The translations under genes and the position numbers were made by a program. Shown piece after piece: positions 13,651-22,447 of a stretch of DNA of 34,332 nucleotides. Origin of the DNA: JAYPUA01 sp038133845. Lineage in GTDB: Bacteria; SAR324; NAC60-12. The notes under the pieces were generated by a model that did no database searches, was not told where the DNA came from, and saw only the letters and a list, made by a program, of their open reading frames with translations. How positions within the stretch are numbered: position 1 is the first letter of the stretch; each line of letters opens with the position of its first letter. The DNA is taken from positions 1 to 34,332 of the forward strand of contig JAYPUA010000036.1 in assembly GCA_038133845.1 (NCBI GenBank), given 5' to 3'.

Positions 13651-16148
13651 GATTCGGGAAAAGAAGACCTCTTGCGCCTTGCAGACCTGGAGGGCGGCTT
13701 CTCTGACGGCACCTCCGGGAAGCCGATCTGCAGCACCTCGGAGAACTCCTTGACGAAGTGGGCCTCCAGCCCTTCCCGGATGCTCTCGTCCAACTCCTCG
13801 AAATCCCTGCGGTTCTCCTCGGGAAAGATCAGCGTCCGGACTCCGGATCTCCGGGCCGCGATGGTCTTCTCCTTGACCCCGCCAATCGGCATCACCAGCC
13901 CCGTGAGGGTCAACTCGCCGGTCATGGCCAAGCCTTCCCGGATGGGAGCGTTCTGGACCAGGGAATACAGGGCACAGGCCATGGTGATCCCGGCAGAGGG
14001 GCCATCCTTGGGGGTTGCACCGGCGGGCACGTGGAGGTGCACCAGGTGCTCGGCCAGGAACTTTTGCGCCTCCGGAGCGTCGCGCAGGAGCGAACGCAGG
14101 AAGGTGTAAGCGATCTCCGAGGACTCGACCATGACCTCTCCAAGCTGTCCGGTCTGCTTGAACCCGGGGTTCTTGGAAGCCACGGCGGTGGCTTCGATGT
14201 GCAGTGTCGCGCCTCCCATTGAGGTGTAGGCCAATCCGGTAACGACTCCGACCCGGGGAGTCTGGTAGCGGTCCTCCTCCTGAAACACCTTGCGTCCAAG
14301 CATCTTTGGCAGGTCTTCCGAGGTGATCCGCAGCTTCCGGGCTTCCTCCTCCACAATCCGGAGCGTGGTCTTGCGCAGCAGCTTCTTGAGCAGGTTCTCC
14401 AGGTTGCGGACTCCGGCTTCTCGTGCGTAGCTGTCGATGATCTCCCGCAAGACGGCCTCCGGCAGCTGGAACTGGCTGCGCTTGAGCCCGTGGGCCTTGA
14501 GCTGTCTCGGGAGCAGGTGCTTTTGGGCAATCTGCACCTTCTCCTCCAGGATGTATCCGGAGAGGCGGATGATCTCCATGCGGTCGAGCAGAGGACCCGG
14601 GATGGTGTCCAGCGTGTTTGCCGTGCAGATGAACAGTGCTTTGGAGAGGTCGAAGCGTACGTCAAGGTAGTGGTCGAGGAAGTCCTTGTTCTGCTCCGGA
14701 TCCAGCACCTCCAGCAGCGCCGAGGCGGGGTCTCCCTGAAAGCTTGCTCCAATCTTGTCGATCTCGTCGAGCATGATCACCGGGTTTGCGGTCTTGGTCA
14801 CCTTGAGGGCGTTGATGAACTTCCCCGGGAGGGCGCCGATGTAGGTCCGGCGGTGTCCCTTGATCTCTGCCTCATCGCGCATGCCTCCCAGGCTGAAGCG
14901 GAAGAACTTGCGTCCGATCGCCCGGGCAACGGACTGTCCGATGGAGGTCTTGCCTACTCCGGGAGGTCCGACGAGCAGCACGATCGATCCGGCCAGGTCA
15001 CCCTTGACCATGCCGACGGAGAGCAGCTCCAGGATGCGGTCCTTGACGTCCTTCAGCCCGTGGTGATCGCGCTCCAGAATGCCCCGGGCCCGCTTGAGGT
15101 CGTAGCGGTCCTTGCTGTAGACGCCCCACGGGAGGATCGTCAGCCAGTCGAGGTAGGCCCGACTGACGTTGTACTCCGGAGAGGACGGCTCAATGAGCCG
15201 GAGCTTCTCCATCTCCTCCTGCACACGCTCCAGCGCCTCGTCGCTCAACTTGAGCCTCTTCAGCCGAGCCTCGAACTTCTCCAGCTCGCTGTCCTTGCCC
15301 TCCTTGGTCAACCCCAGCTCCTTCTTGATCTCCTTGAGCTGCTCGCGCAGAAAGAACTCGCGCTGCTGCTGGCTCATGCGCTCCTCGATGCGCTTGGAGA
15401 TCCGGTTTTGCATCTGCGCGACCTCCAGCTCCTTGCGCAGCAGCCAGAGCACCTGCTCAATGCGTTTCTTGATCGGACGGGTCTCCAAAACCTTCTGCAG
15501 CTCCTCGCCGTTAGAGGTGGTCATCGACGCAGCAAAGTCGGCGAGTGTTCCGGGTTCCTTCAGGTTGAAGCGTCCCATCAAGAGCCCCAGCTCCTCCTTG
15601 AAGAGCGGATTGAGCTGAACCAACTCCTTGATGATGTTGATCACCGAGAGCGAGTAGGCCTTCAACTCCTCGCCGTTCTCGTTGTTGGCGATGTCGTACC
15701 AGTAGCTGACCTTTGCCCGCAGCAGCGGCTTCTTGGAGAGCACGCGCTTGAGATCGAAGCGATCCTGCACCTGCACCACGATGTGCAGCGGGATGTTGGG
15801 CTGGGGCTTGGTTGCCTGAACGATCCGGGCGATGACTCCCACTGAGGCCGGCTCTCCAGGGTCGCCCTCCGGCGTCGCTTCCTCGTCGCGGCGCGTGTAC
15901 ACCAGGCCGATGAACTTCAGCTCCTGCTTCAACTCCTCGAGCAGCAGCTTCTCCAGCTTCTCGTTGCTGATGACCACCGGGAGCATCATCTTCGGGAAGA
16001 GGGGCCGGTCATAGAGCGGAACCAGGATCAGGCGCTCGGGGAACAGCTCGTCGGCCAGGATGAGGGACTTCTCCTCTGCCGTAGGCTCAAGGATTTCAAT
16101 CCGAGGTGAAGCTTCAGGGGCCTCGGAGTCGGTTTCGATATCGCTCAT
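13626..16148 (-). CDS. lon: ATP-dependent protease Lon
   Basis: Cytoplasmic AAA+ serine protease degrading misfolded and regulatory proteins; forms a hexamer. The 840-residue product has an N-terminal LON substrate domain (about 35-235, LILVPLYDRPLFPKMMLPV), a coiled-coil region (RMSQQQREFFLREQLKEI), Walker A GPPGVGKTS at 394-402, Walker B VIMLDEIDKIG, and the protease domain with Ser718 in DGPSAGIT and Lys761 in GGVKEKT forming the Ser-Lys dyad. The ATG at 16148 is preferred; a GTG at 16199 would add 17 unrelated residues. The C-terminal tail after the KKP-rich region (..FPESGSPPSRG) is encoded by a REP-type repeat and is not part of the family. No obvious heat-shock promoter or CIRCE element is seen upstream. 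Confidence 0.97.
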   Translation of the reverse strand: MSDIETDSEAPEASPRIEILEPTAEEKSLILADELFPERLILVPLYDRPLFPKMMLPVVISNEKLEKLLLEELKQELKFIGLVYTRRDEEATPEGDPGEPASVGVIARIVQATKPQPNIPLHIVVQVQDRFDLKRVLSKKPLLRAKVSYWYDIANNENGEELKAYSLSVINIIKELVQLNPLFKEELGLLMGRFNLKEPGTLADFAASMTTSNGEELQKVLETRPIKKRIEQVLWLLRKELEVAQMQNRISKRIEERMSQQQREFFLREQLKEIKKELGLTKEGKDSELEKFEARLKRLKLSDEALERVQEEMEKLRLIEPSSPEYNVSRAYLDWLTILPWGVYSKDRYDLKRARGILERDHHGLKDVKDRILELLSVGMVKGDLAGSIVLLVGPPGVGKTSIGQSVARAIGRKFFRFSLGGMRDEAEIKGHRRTYIGALPGKFINALKVTKTANPVIMLDEIDKIGASFQGDPASALLEVLDPEQNKDFLDHYLDVRFDLSKALFICTANTLDTIPGPLLDRMEIIRLSGYILEEKVQIAQKHLLPRQLKAHGLKRSQFQLPEAVLREIIDSYAREAGVRNLENLLKKLLRKTTLRIVEEEARKLRITSEDLPKMLGRKVFQEEDRYQTPRVGVVTGLAYTSMGGATLHIEATAVASKNPGFKQTGQLGEVMVESSEIAYTFLRSLLRDAPEAQKFLAEHLVHLHVPAGATPKDGPSAGITMACALYSLVQNAPIREGLAMTGELTLTGLVMPIGGVKEKTIAARRSGVRTLIFPEENRRDFEELDESIREGLEAHFVKEFSEVLQIGFPEVPSEKPPSRSARRKRSSFPESGSPPSRG

Positions 16149-16262
16149 GAGAGAACAGTCGATGAAAACGTGGGCTTGCGTTTCGGTTCGTGAAAGCACG
16201 GAAGTGTTGCGCGCGCCTGCAAAAGCATGAAGAATCTCTGGGGCCTCACCCGGCGCCGGATG

Positions 16263-16278
16263 TTCAGGGCTCCCTGAA
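16263..16278. promoter_or_regulatory. Palindrome between lon and the exported-protein gene
   Basis: TTCAGGG-CT-CCCTGAA, a perfect dyad with 7-bp arms, about 115 bp before lon and 80 bp before the plus-strand gene at 16360. It could be an operator in the divergent promoter region; no binding protein is suggested by the sequence. Confidence 0.25.
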
Positions 16279-16359
16279 ATTCGATCGAGTCCAGGGAGGT
16301 GTCAGGATTCCTGGAAGGCGACAACCGGATTTCCACTCTTCACAACGGCAGAAGGCGGC

Positions 16360-16848
16360 ATGAAGCGAGATCAACAGCGTTTGGAAGCAGACCTCATCAT
16401 TGAATCAGACCGGCTCCCACTCGGCAAGTCCAGGGTTGGGAGGCTGCTGACCGGGCTGCTGCTGGGGCTGATCGGCGTAGGAGTTCCGGAAGTCCGGGCC
16501 GAGTTCTTCAAGTGGGAGGTGCTGGTCTTTCGCGAAGGCCCCGGAGCGGCTTTCGAAACCGTCCCGGTGGATCAGGAGGGGACGCTGGTGGAGGTGACCG
16601 GGTGGGCCTGTGACGCGGAGAAGTTCTGGACGCGTCCGGGAAGCGAACTGATCGCCGAGGGCAAGACCCTGACCTGTCGCCGGGAGGAACAGGTCATGAG
16701 CGCTCCCCTGGTGTGCACCGCGAACAACCGCAACCGCCGCTTCAACTCGGTCAAGGAGGACTACGCTACACCGCAGCAGTATCGACTGTACCTGAAGACG
16801 GGCACCAACCCGCTGCCGGTGCTCCTGCTCTTTCGCTGCTACTTCTGA
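16360..16848 (+). CDS. Exported four-cysteine protein, unknown
   Basis: A 162-residue protein with a long polar N-terminus followed by a hydrophobic stretch (RLLTGLLLGLIGVGVPEVRA, about 28-47) that looks like a signal peptide cut after Ala47, or a signal anchor. The mature part has exactly four cysteines (84, 106, 119, 160), compatible with two disulfide bonds in the periplasm. No family is recognised. AAGG precedes the ATG at suitable spacing. It is divergent from lon and convergent with the aldehyde dehydrogenase gene, 16 bp from its stop. Codon use matches the neighbours, so there is no sign of recent transfer. Confidence 0.7.
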   Translation: MKRDQQRLEADLIIESDRLPLGKSRVGRLLTGLLLGLIGVGVPEVRAEFFKWEVLVFREGPGAAFETVPVDQEGTLVEVTGWACDAEKFWTRPGSELIAEGKTLTCRREEQVMSAPLVCTANNRNRRFNSVKEDYATPQQYRLYLKTGTNPLPVLLLFRCYF

Positions 16849-16864
16849 GAAGGCCTCTGCCTGT

Positions 16865-18394
16865 TCAGTCCAGGTCGAAGCGAATTCCCTGGGCCAACGG
16901 GAGGGCCGCGGAGTAGTTGAGCGTGTTGGTCTGACGACGCATGTAGGCCTTCCAGGCGTCCGATCCGGACTCTCGTCCACCCCCCGTCTCCTTCTCGCCA
17001 CCAAACGCCCCGCCGATCTCTGCTCCGGAGGTCCCGATGTTCACGTTGGCCAGCCCGCAGTCCGATCCGGAGGCGCTGAGGAAGCGCTCCGACTCCTGCA
17101 GATCCCGGGTAAAGATCGCTGAGGAAAGCCCTTGCGGAACGCCGTTTTGCATCTCCAACGCCTCGTCGAAGTCCTGATAGCGGATCAGGTACAGCAAGGG
17201 ACCAAAGGTCTCCTGCTGGACGATGGGCCACTCGTTCCGCGCTTCGGCAAGGGTCGGACGCACGTACAGCCTTGAGGGCAGGCCGCTCACCGACTCGCCA
17301 CCGTGGAGGATTGTCCCTCCGGAGTTGCGGAGGGCTTCCATGGCCTCCAGGAACCGTTCCACCGCCCCAGCGTCGATCATCGGTCCGATGAGCACTCCGG
17401 GCTCGGTGGGGTCGCCGATCCTGGAGTCAAGCTGACGGTAGGCCTGGAGCAGGTGGTTGCGGACCTCGTCGTAGATCGAGTCGTGGACGATCAGCCGCCG
17501 CGTCGTGGTGCAACGCTGACCGCAAGTGCCCACGGCGCCAAAGACAATGCCCGGGATGGCGATCTTCAGGTCTGCACTTGGAGTGACAATGATCGCGTTG
17601 TTGCCTCCAAGCTCAAGGATCGAGCGTCCGAGCCGCGCGGCGACCTTCTGGGCGACAACCCGGCCCATTGCGGTGGAACCGGTCGCCGAGATCAGCGGAA
17701 GCCGGGGGTCCTCGACCATCGGAGCGGCGATGGTCTCGTTGGTGCCGATGATGGTGTTGAAGACGCCCTCCGGGAGCCCGTTCTCCTTCAGCACCCGCCC
17801 GGCGATCTGCTGCAAGGCCAGCGCACACAGCGGAGCCTTGGGGCTGGGCTTCCAGATCATCGTGTTGCCGCACACTGCCGCAATCATTGCGTTCCAGGAC
17901 CAGACTGCGACCGGGAAATTGAACGCTGTGATGACCCCGATCGGTCCCAGCGGGTGCCACTGCTCGAACATCCGGTGTCCGGGGCGCTCCGAGGTCATGG
18001 TCAGTCCGTAAAGCTGCCGGGAGAGCCCCACCGCAAAATCGCAGATGTCGATCATCTCCTGCACCTCGCCCTCACCCTCCTGAAGGATCTTGCCGACCTC
18101 CCAGGCGACCAGCTGCCCCAGCTCCGACTTGACCTCGCGCACCGCGTTTCCGATCTGACGGACCACCTCTCCGCGCTGGGGAGGTGGAACCTGACGCCAC
18201 TCCCGAAAGGCCTCCTGAGCACGCTGAACGAGCTGCTCGTACTCTGCGGCCTCTGCCTGACGGATCACCCCCAGCGTGCGCCCGTCGATGGGAGAGGCCG
18301 AGGAGAGCTCCGGACCTTGCGGGGTCAGCGAGGAGGCTCCGGACCAGGCTCCGGAGAGGGCGTCGTCGAGCCCAAGGGCAGAGAGGAATTTCAT
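16865..18394 (-). CDS. amaB: Aldehyde dehydrogenase, ALDH7/antiquitin type (aminoadipate-semialdehyde dehydrogenase-like)
   Basis: NAD-dependent cytoplasmic oxidation of an aldehyde; ALDH7 members oxidise alpha-aminoadipic semialdehyde (piperideine-6-carboxylate) in lysine breakdown. The 509-residue product has the active-site Cys295 in CGQRCTTTRR and general base Glu261 in ILELGGNNAIIV, 34 residues apart as in the superfamily. Family-7 signs are GPIGVITAFNFPVAVWSWN, NVNIGTSGAEIGGAFGGEKETGGGRESGSDAWK-type glycine-rich segment (shown here only in part: GGAFGGEKETGGGRE) and the C-terminal NTLNYSAALPLAQGIRFD. The ATG at 18394 has AAGGA at good spacing; 21 upstream residues in the longer frame are not family-like. 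It is a single gene divergent from comM. The exact substrate is inferred. Confidence 0.92.
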   Translation of the reverse strand: MKFLSALGLDDALSGAWSGASSLTPQGPELSSASPIDGRTLGVIRQAEAAEYEQLVQRAQEAFREWRQVPPPQRGEVVRQIGNAVREVKSELGQLVAWEVGKILQEGEGEVQEMIDICDFAVGLSRQLYGLTMTSERPGHRMFEQWHPLGPIGVITAFNFPVAVWSWNAMIAAVCGNTMIWKPSPKAPLCALALQQIAGRVLKENGLPEGVFNTIIGTNETIAAPMVEDPRLPLISATGSTAMGRVVAQKVAARLGRSILELGGNNAIIVTPSADLKIAIPGIVFGAVGTCGQRCTTTRRLIVHDSIYDEVRNHLLQAYRQLDSRIGDPTEPGVLIGPMIDAGAVERFLEAMEALRNSGGTILHGGESVSGLPSRLYVRPTLAEARNEWPIVQQETFGPLLYLIRYQDFDEALEMQNGVPQGLSSAIFTRDLQESERFLSASGSDCGLANVNIGTSGAEIGGAFGGEKETGGGRESGSDAWKAYMRRQTNTLNYSAALPLAQGIRFDLD

Positions 18395-18592
18395 GATGTT
18401 CCTTGTCAAGAATGCGGGGGTTGGAGGGCTCCGGAGAACCCCGAACGGTGTGCCCATTCTGCCACGACTTCAGCGCCGGGCCAAGGGGGTGATGCGTGGA
18501 AGGCTCCTGGAGGAGGGGGATCAATTGGCTTGCAGGAAGTACCTGGGTTGAAGATAGTTAAGGCCCGCCAGAAACTGCCTTGCGGTGAGAAC

Positions 18593-20140
18593 ATGATTGC
18601 CAAGACGTATTCTGCCTCGGTGCTCGGAATTGACGCGCACCGCATTGACGTAGAAGCCGACCTTTCCCTGGGGCTCAACCAGTTCACCATTGTCGGGCTC
18701 CCCGACGGCACGATCCGGGAGAGCCGCGACCGCATCCTGGCCGCAATTGGCAACTCCGGATTTTCTCTCCCGGTGCGCAAGATGGTGGTCAACCTCGCCC
18801 CGGCAGACCTGCGCAAGATCGGCTCCGGATTCGATCTCCCCATCGCGCTGGCCCTGCTCGCTGCGGCAGGGATGCTGCCTGCGGAGGAGCTGGCGGAGAC
18901 GATGGTGGTCGGGGAGTTGGCCCTGGACGGTCAGATCCGTCCGGTCCGAGGGATCCTGCCGATGGCCATCGCCGCACGCGATGCAGGCCTGAAGCACCTG
19001 ATCCTTCCGGCAGACAATGAGGCCGAGGCCTCCGTGGTCTCTGGAGTGCGGCGGGTGCCGGTACGCTCCCTTGAAGAGGTGGGAGAGTTCCTGCAAGGCC
19101 GACGCGCCATCGAAGAAACCCACCTGGACCCGTGGGCCCTGTTCCAGCAGCGCCAGCACGTCAGCGCAGACCTTCAGGAGGTCAAGGGACAGGAGTCGGC
19201 CAAGCGCGCGCTGGAGGTGGCAGCGGCGGGAGCGCACAACCTGCTGATGCTCGGACCTCCCGGCTCCGGAAAGACCATGCTGGCTCGGCGCATCGGAGGG
19301 ATCCTGCCGCCGCTGGATTTCGAGGAGGCGCTGGAGTGTACCAAGATCCACAGCATCGCCGGCCTGCTCCCGGCACAGGTCCCACTGCTGACCGAACGCC
19401 CCTTCCGCAGCCCCCATCACACCATCTCTCAGGCCGGGCTGGTCGGCGGCGGAAGCGTCCCCGGGCCGGGAGAGATCTCGCTTGCCCACAACGGCGTGCT
19501 CTTCCTGGACGAGCTGCCGGAGTTCCCTCGGACGGTGCTGGAGCTGTTGCGGCAGCCTCTGGAGGACCGGCAGTTGACCATCGCCCGAGCCGCGATGACG
19601 CTGGAGTTTCCCTGCAGCTTCATGCTGGTGACCTCCATGAACCCCTGTCCCTGCGGCTACTACGGTGCTCCGGTGGGAAGCGGAGAGAATCGGAGGGAGT
19701 GTCACTGTTCGCCTCAGCAGGTGCAGAAGTACCGGGCCCGGATCTCCGGACCGCTGCTGGACCGCATCGACCTGCAACTGACCGTTCCGGCGGTGGAGTA
19801 TGCCCAGCTTTCCGACAGCCGGCGGGGCGAGTCGAGCGCGCAGGTGCGAGAGCGGGTGATTGCTGCCCGGACCCTCCAGCACGAACGCTTTCAGGACTCT
19901 CCGACACGCTCAAATGCCACGATGACCCGCACGGAGTTGGAGGCCCACGTCCGGCTGGATGACGTCTCCCGCACGCTGCTGGAGAATGCGATCTCCCGCA
20001 TGGGCTTGAGCGCTCGGGCCTACGACCGCATCCTCAAGGTCTCGCGCACCATCGCCGATCTCGCTCAGAGCCCGGCCGTCACCTCGGCACACGTCGCCGA
20101 AGCCATTCAGTACCGCAGCCTCGACCGGACGGTCAGCTGA
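18593..20140 (+). CDS. comM: ComM/YifB-family Mg chelatase-like AAA+ ATPase
   Basis: A 515-residue full-length member of the YifB/ComM family. In naturally competent species ComM is a hexameric helicase that helps branch migration during transformation; YifB-type homologues are also widespread in species not known to be competent. The N-terminal Lon-protease-like domain (about 1-170, FTIVGLPDGTIRESRDRI) is followed by Walker A GPPGSGKT at 221-228, Walker B VLFLDELPEF, the MNPCPCGYYG..CHC cysteine cluster and a C-terminal Mg-chelatase domain (RISGPLLDRIDLQ). ATG at 18593 has GGTGAG just upstream; the longer open frame upstream is antisense to the dehydrogenase gene. Its stop is 14 bp from the ispF stop. 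Confidence 0.95.
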   Translation: MIAKTYSASVLGIDAHRIDVEADLSLGLNQFTIVGLPDGTIRESRDRILAAIGNSGFSLPVRKMVVNLAPADLRKIGSGFDLPIALALLAAAGMLPAEELAETMVVGELALDGQIRPVRGILPMAIAARDAGLKHLILPADNEAEASVVSGVRRVPVRSLEEVGEFLQGRRAIEETHLDPWALFQQRQHVSADLQEVKGQESAKRALEVAAAGAHNLLMLGPPGSGKTMLARRIGGILPPLDFEEALECTKIHSIAGLLPAQVPLLTERPFRSPHHTISQAGLVGGGSVPGPGEISLAHNGVLFLDELPEFPRTVLELLRQPLEDRQLTIARAAMTLEFPCSFMLVTSMNPCPCGYYGAPVGSGENRRECHCSPQQVQKYRARISGPLLDRIDLQLTVPAVEYAQLSDSRRGESSAQVRERVIAARTLQHERFQDSPTRSNATMTRTELEAHVRLDDVSRTLLENAISRMGLSARAYDRILKVSRTIADLAQSPAVTSAHVAEAIQYRSLDRTVS

Positions 20141-20154
20141 CCTCCAGGAACCCC

Positions 20155-20664
20155 TCAAGCTTCCGGAGCACCTCCCGACGCCTGGACCAGGAGGACGGTG
20201 GCCTGCGCGGCGATGCCCTCCTCCCTTCCGGCAAATCCCAGCTTCTCTGTAGTGGTGGCCTTGACCGAGACCTGATCGGGGAGGACCTCAAGCCGTCGAG
20301 CCAGGTGTTCTCGCATCTGCGGCAGGTAGGAGGCCAGTTTGGGCTTTTGCGCAATCAGGGTCGAGTCGAGGTTGGCCACCTGGTAGCCACGCTGCCGGAT
20401 CAGCTGGAGGACCTCGGAGAGCAACTGCAGGCTGTCGGCCCCCTGAAAGCGCGGGTCGGTGTCCGGAAAGTGCTGACCGATGTCTCCGAGTGCCAGCGCC
20501 CCGAGCAGAGCGTCCATGATCGCGTGGGTGAGCACGTCGGCATCCGAATGCCCCAGAAGCCCCAGAGAGTGCGGGACCTCAACACCTCCGAGGATCAGCT
20601 TTCGACCGGAGGCAAACGCGTGGACATCGAAGCCGGTGCCGACTCGGAACGGAACCGGATTCAC
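20155..20664 (-). CDS. ispF: 2-C-methyl-D-erythritol 2,4-cyclodiphosphate synthase IspF
   Basis: Fifth enzyme of the MEP isoprenoid pathway: cyclises CDP-ME-2-phosphate, releasing CMP, as a cytoplasmic trimer. The 169-residue product begins at a GTG (20664; NPVPFRVGTGFDVHAF); no in-frame ATG lies near. Zinc ligands Asp13 and His15 (GFDVHAF) and His47 (SDADVLTHA) are in place, and the C-terminal SVKATTTEKLGFAGREEGIAAQA is typical. An upstream frame to 20847 runs through the ATP synthase promoter and is rejected. ispD, the frequent partner or fusion, is absent here. Confidence 0.95.
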   Translation of the reverse strand: MNPVPFRVGTGFDVHAFASGRKLILGGVEVPHSLGLLGHSDADVLTHAIMDALLGALALGDIGQHFPDTDPRFQGADSLQLLSEVLQLIRQRGYQVANLDSTLIAQKPKLASYLPQMREHLARRLEVLPDQVSVKATTTEKLGFAGREEGIAAQATVLLVQASGGAPEA

Positions 20665-20719
20665 GGGGTGGCTCAGGAGGGAAAGTTCTCGGGAGGTGTC
20701 GATTTTAGGCGACGAAAGC

Positions 20720-20748
20720 TTGAATAATTCATGAGAAATTGTTATTAA
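20720..20748 (+). promoter_or_regulatory. Sigma-70-type promoter of the ATP synthase operon
   Basis: -35 TTGAAT (20720-20725), 17-bp spacer, -10 TATTAA (20743-20748) in an AT-rich window between the divergent ispF and atp genes; the expected start of transcription is near 20755. The start region contains the dyad TTTGTT-A-AACAAA (20756-20768). Confidence 0.7.
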
Positions 20749-20785
20749 AATGGGTTTTGTTAAACAAACTGTTTCTTGGAGCAAG

Positions 20786-21277
20786 ATGAGTGAACCGATC
20801 AACCTGACTGAGTTAGCCAAGCAGAATGCCCTGTGGGACATCAACATGGACTATGGGCTCCTGCACTTTCAGCTGGCGACCCCCATCCTCTCGTTGGTGA
20901 TCATAATGATCATGATCTTCGCGGTCAATCGTCTTCTGTTCCAACCGGTGCTCCGAACCCTGGACAACCGGCGTCAAGAGGTCGAGCAGCGCCAGAGCAA
21001 GGTGCGCCAGGCGGCTGAAGAGGTCGAATCGCTCAAACAGCAGATGCAGACCCGCCTGCAGCAGGCTCGTCAGGAGGTAGGACACGTCTTTCACACGAGT
21101 CAGCAGGAAGGCCACCAGGAGAAGGAGTCGATGGTCGAGAAGGAAGTCAGCATCGTCGAGGCGGAGTTGACAGAAGGCCGCGCCAACCTGGAGCGCGAGG
21201 TGCAGAAGGCCAAGGAGGACCTGGCTGCGTTTCGGGAAACGCTGGCCTCGGCGACCGTGGCCCGTTTGTTGAGCTGA
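20786..21277 (+). CDS. atpF': ATP synthase F0 subunit b'
   Basis: Peripheral-stalk subunit of F1Fo ATP synthase, anchoring F1 to the membrane. The 163-residue product has one N-terminal membrane segment (about 23-42, PILSLVIIMIMIFAVNRLLF) and then a long charged coiled coil to the C-terminus (RRQEVEQRQSKVRQAAEEVE). The ATG at 20786 has GGAG six bases upstream; the frame from 20750 would start inside the promoter region. It is the first gene of the operon, and the pairing with a second b-type gene marks a b/b' heterodimer stalk as in photosynthetic bacteria and many deltaproteobacteria. Genes for a and c subunits are not here. Confidence 0.9.
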   Translation: MSEPINLTELAKQNALWDINMDYGLLHFQLATPILSLVIIMIMIFAVNRLLFQPVLRTLDNRRQEVEQRQSKVRQAAEEVESLKQQMQTRLQQARQEVGHVFHTSQQEGHQEKESMVEKEVSIVEAELTEGRANLEREVQKAKEDLAAFRETLASATVARLLS

Positions 21278-21329
21278 AACCGTGTGCGTGTGTCCCCCGC
21301 CCAACTTCCATACCCTATCCCCAAGCGTC

Positions 21330-21902
21330 ATGAAACGTAAGCACATTGCCGGCCTGTTCTGGCTCGGTCTGCTGACCCTCGCCGCAGAGACGGCCTGGGC
21401 GGCAGAAGCCGCGGAGTCTGGTCCGCTGGACTTCCTCTGGAAACTCGTGAACGTGGTCGTCCTCGGCTACATCCTCCTGCGCTTTGCCAAGAAGCCGGTG
21501 GGAGAAGCCCTGAACAGCTCTGCCGCAGAAGCCAAGCGCACCCTGGAGGAGGCGCGCGAGGCGGAGCAGCGTCTGGAAACCGAGCTCAAGAGCATGCGTG
21601 AAGAGGTCGGAAAACTGGAGCAGCAAGCCGCCGACATGGTCGAGCGGGCGCGTCATGAGGCCGAGGCCGAGCGTCAGCGCATCCTGGAGGAAGGCCGTCA
21701 GGAGGTGCACCGCATGGCCGATCACGCCCGGCTGGTGCTGGAGCGTGAGCACCGCAAAGCTCAGTACGAGCTCAAGCAGTGGATTGCCGAGGAGTCTCTC
21801 AAGCTTGCGGAAGAGCAGATCAAGTCACAGCTCGATGGGGCCAAGCAGCAAGAGCTGATGAACTCCTTTGTCAAGGACCTCAAGTCGGAGAAGGCCGCAT
21901 GA
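21330..21902 (+). CDS. atpF: ATP synthase F0 subunit b (with N-terminal signal segment)
   Basis: Second stalk subunit, 190 residues. It starts with a signal-peptide-like stretch (HIAGLFWLGLLTLAAETAWA, 5-24) before the usual b-subunit membrane helix (DFLWKLVNVVVLGYILLRFA, about 33-52) and a long coiled coil. This extra cleavable N-terminus is common in deltaproteobacterial b subunits. The ATG at 21330 is chosen because it begins the signal segment; 52 bp separate it from atpF'. The stop overlaps the atpH start (ATGA), implying coupled translation. Confidence 0.92.
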   Translation: MKRKHIAGLFWLGLLTLAAETAWAAEAAESGPLDFLWKLVNVVVLGYILLRFAKKPVGEALNSSAAEAKRTLEEAREAEQRLETELKSMREEVGKLEQQAADMVERARHEAEAERQRILEEGRQEVHRMADHARLVLEREHRKAQYELKQWIAEESLKLAEEQIKSQLDGAKQQELMNSFVKDLKSEKAA

Positions 21903-22441
21903 GTCAAGCAGTCATTGCCCGGCGCTACGCCAAGGCCCTGATGAACCTGGCCAGCCAGGGCAACCTCATCGACACGGCCGCCGACAACCTCAACGAGCTG
22001 TCCGAGGCCTTCTCCTCCAGCCGTGAATTCCAATCCAGCCTGACGGACAACAAGATCCCGCAGGCCACCCGTCAGCAGATCCTCGTCTCCGTTCTGGAAC
22101 AGATGCAGGTGGACCCCCTCATCCACACCTTCGCCCGTTTCCTCTTCTCCAAGGGACGCATCATGCTGCTCCCGGAGATTGGTCAGGCATTCGATCTGCT
22201 GGTCAAGGAGCGTACCGGAAAGCTGGAGGCGGAGGTCACCGTCTCCGAAAGCCCCTCCGAGGAGACGCTCAAGAGCATCCAGTCCGAGCTTTCCGCTTCG
22301 CTGGGCAAGGACGTCTCCATGAGCATCAAGGTCGACCCCTCCATCATTGGCGGAGTGGTCGCTCGTGTCGGTTCGACGGTCATCGACGGAAGCCTCCGCA
22401 CCCAGTTGCGCCAATTGCGCCAATCCATCACCCAAGGTTAA
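21899..22441 (+). CDS. atpH: ATP synthase F1 subunit delta
   Basis: Links the top of the F1 head to the b/b' stalk. The 180-residue product has the N-terminal helical domain (ARRYAKALMNLA..) and the C-terminal DPSIIGGVVARVGSTVIDGSLRTQL signature of the OSCP/delta family. Start overlaps atpF by four bases; atpA begins six bases after its stop. Confidence 0.96.
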   Translation: MSQAVIARRYAKALMNLASQGNLIDTAADNLNELSEAFSSSREFQSSLTDNKIPQATRQQILVSVLEQMQVDPLIHTFARFLFSKGRIMLLPEIGQAFDLLVKERTGKLEAEVTVSESPSEETLKSIQSELSASLGKDVSMSIKVDPSIIGGVVARVGSTVIDGSLRTQLRQLRQSITQG

Positions 22442-22447
22442 ACGGTT

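Noticed and set aside
13549..14109. Plus-strand frame containing a RHPREGGDP-type peptide
   Set aside because: This is the translation of REP-type repeats continuing antisense into lon; a known annotation artefact.
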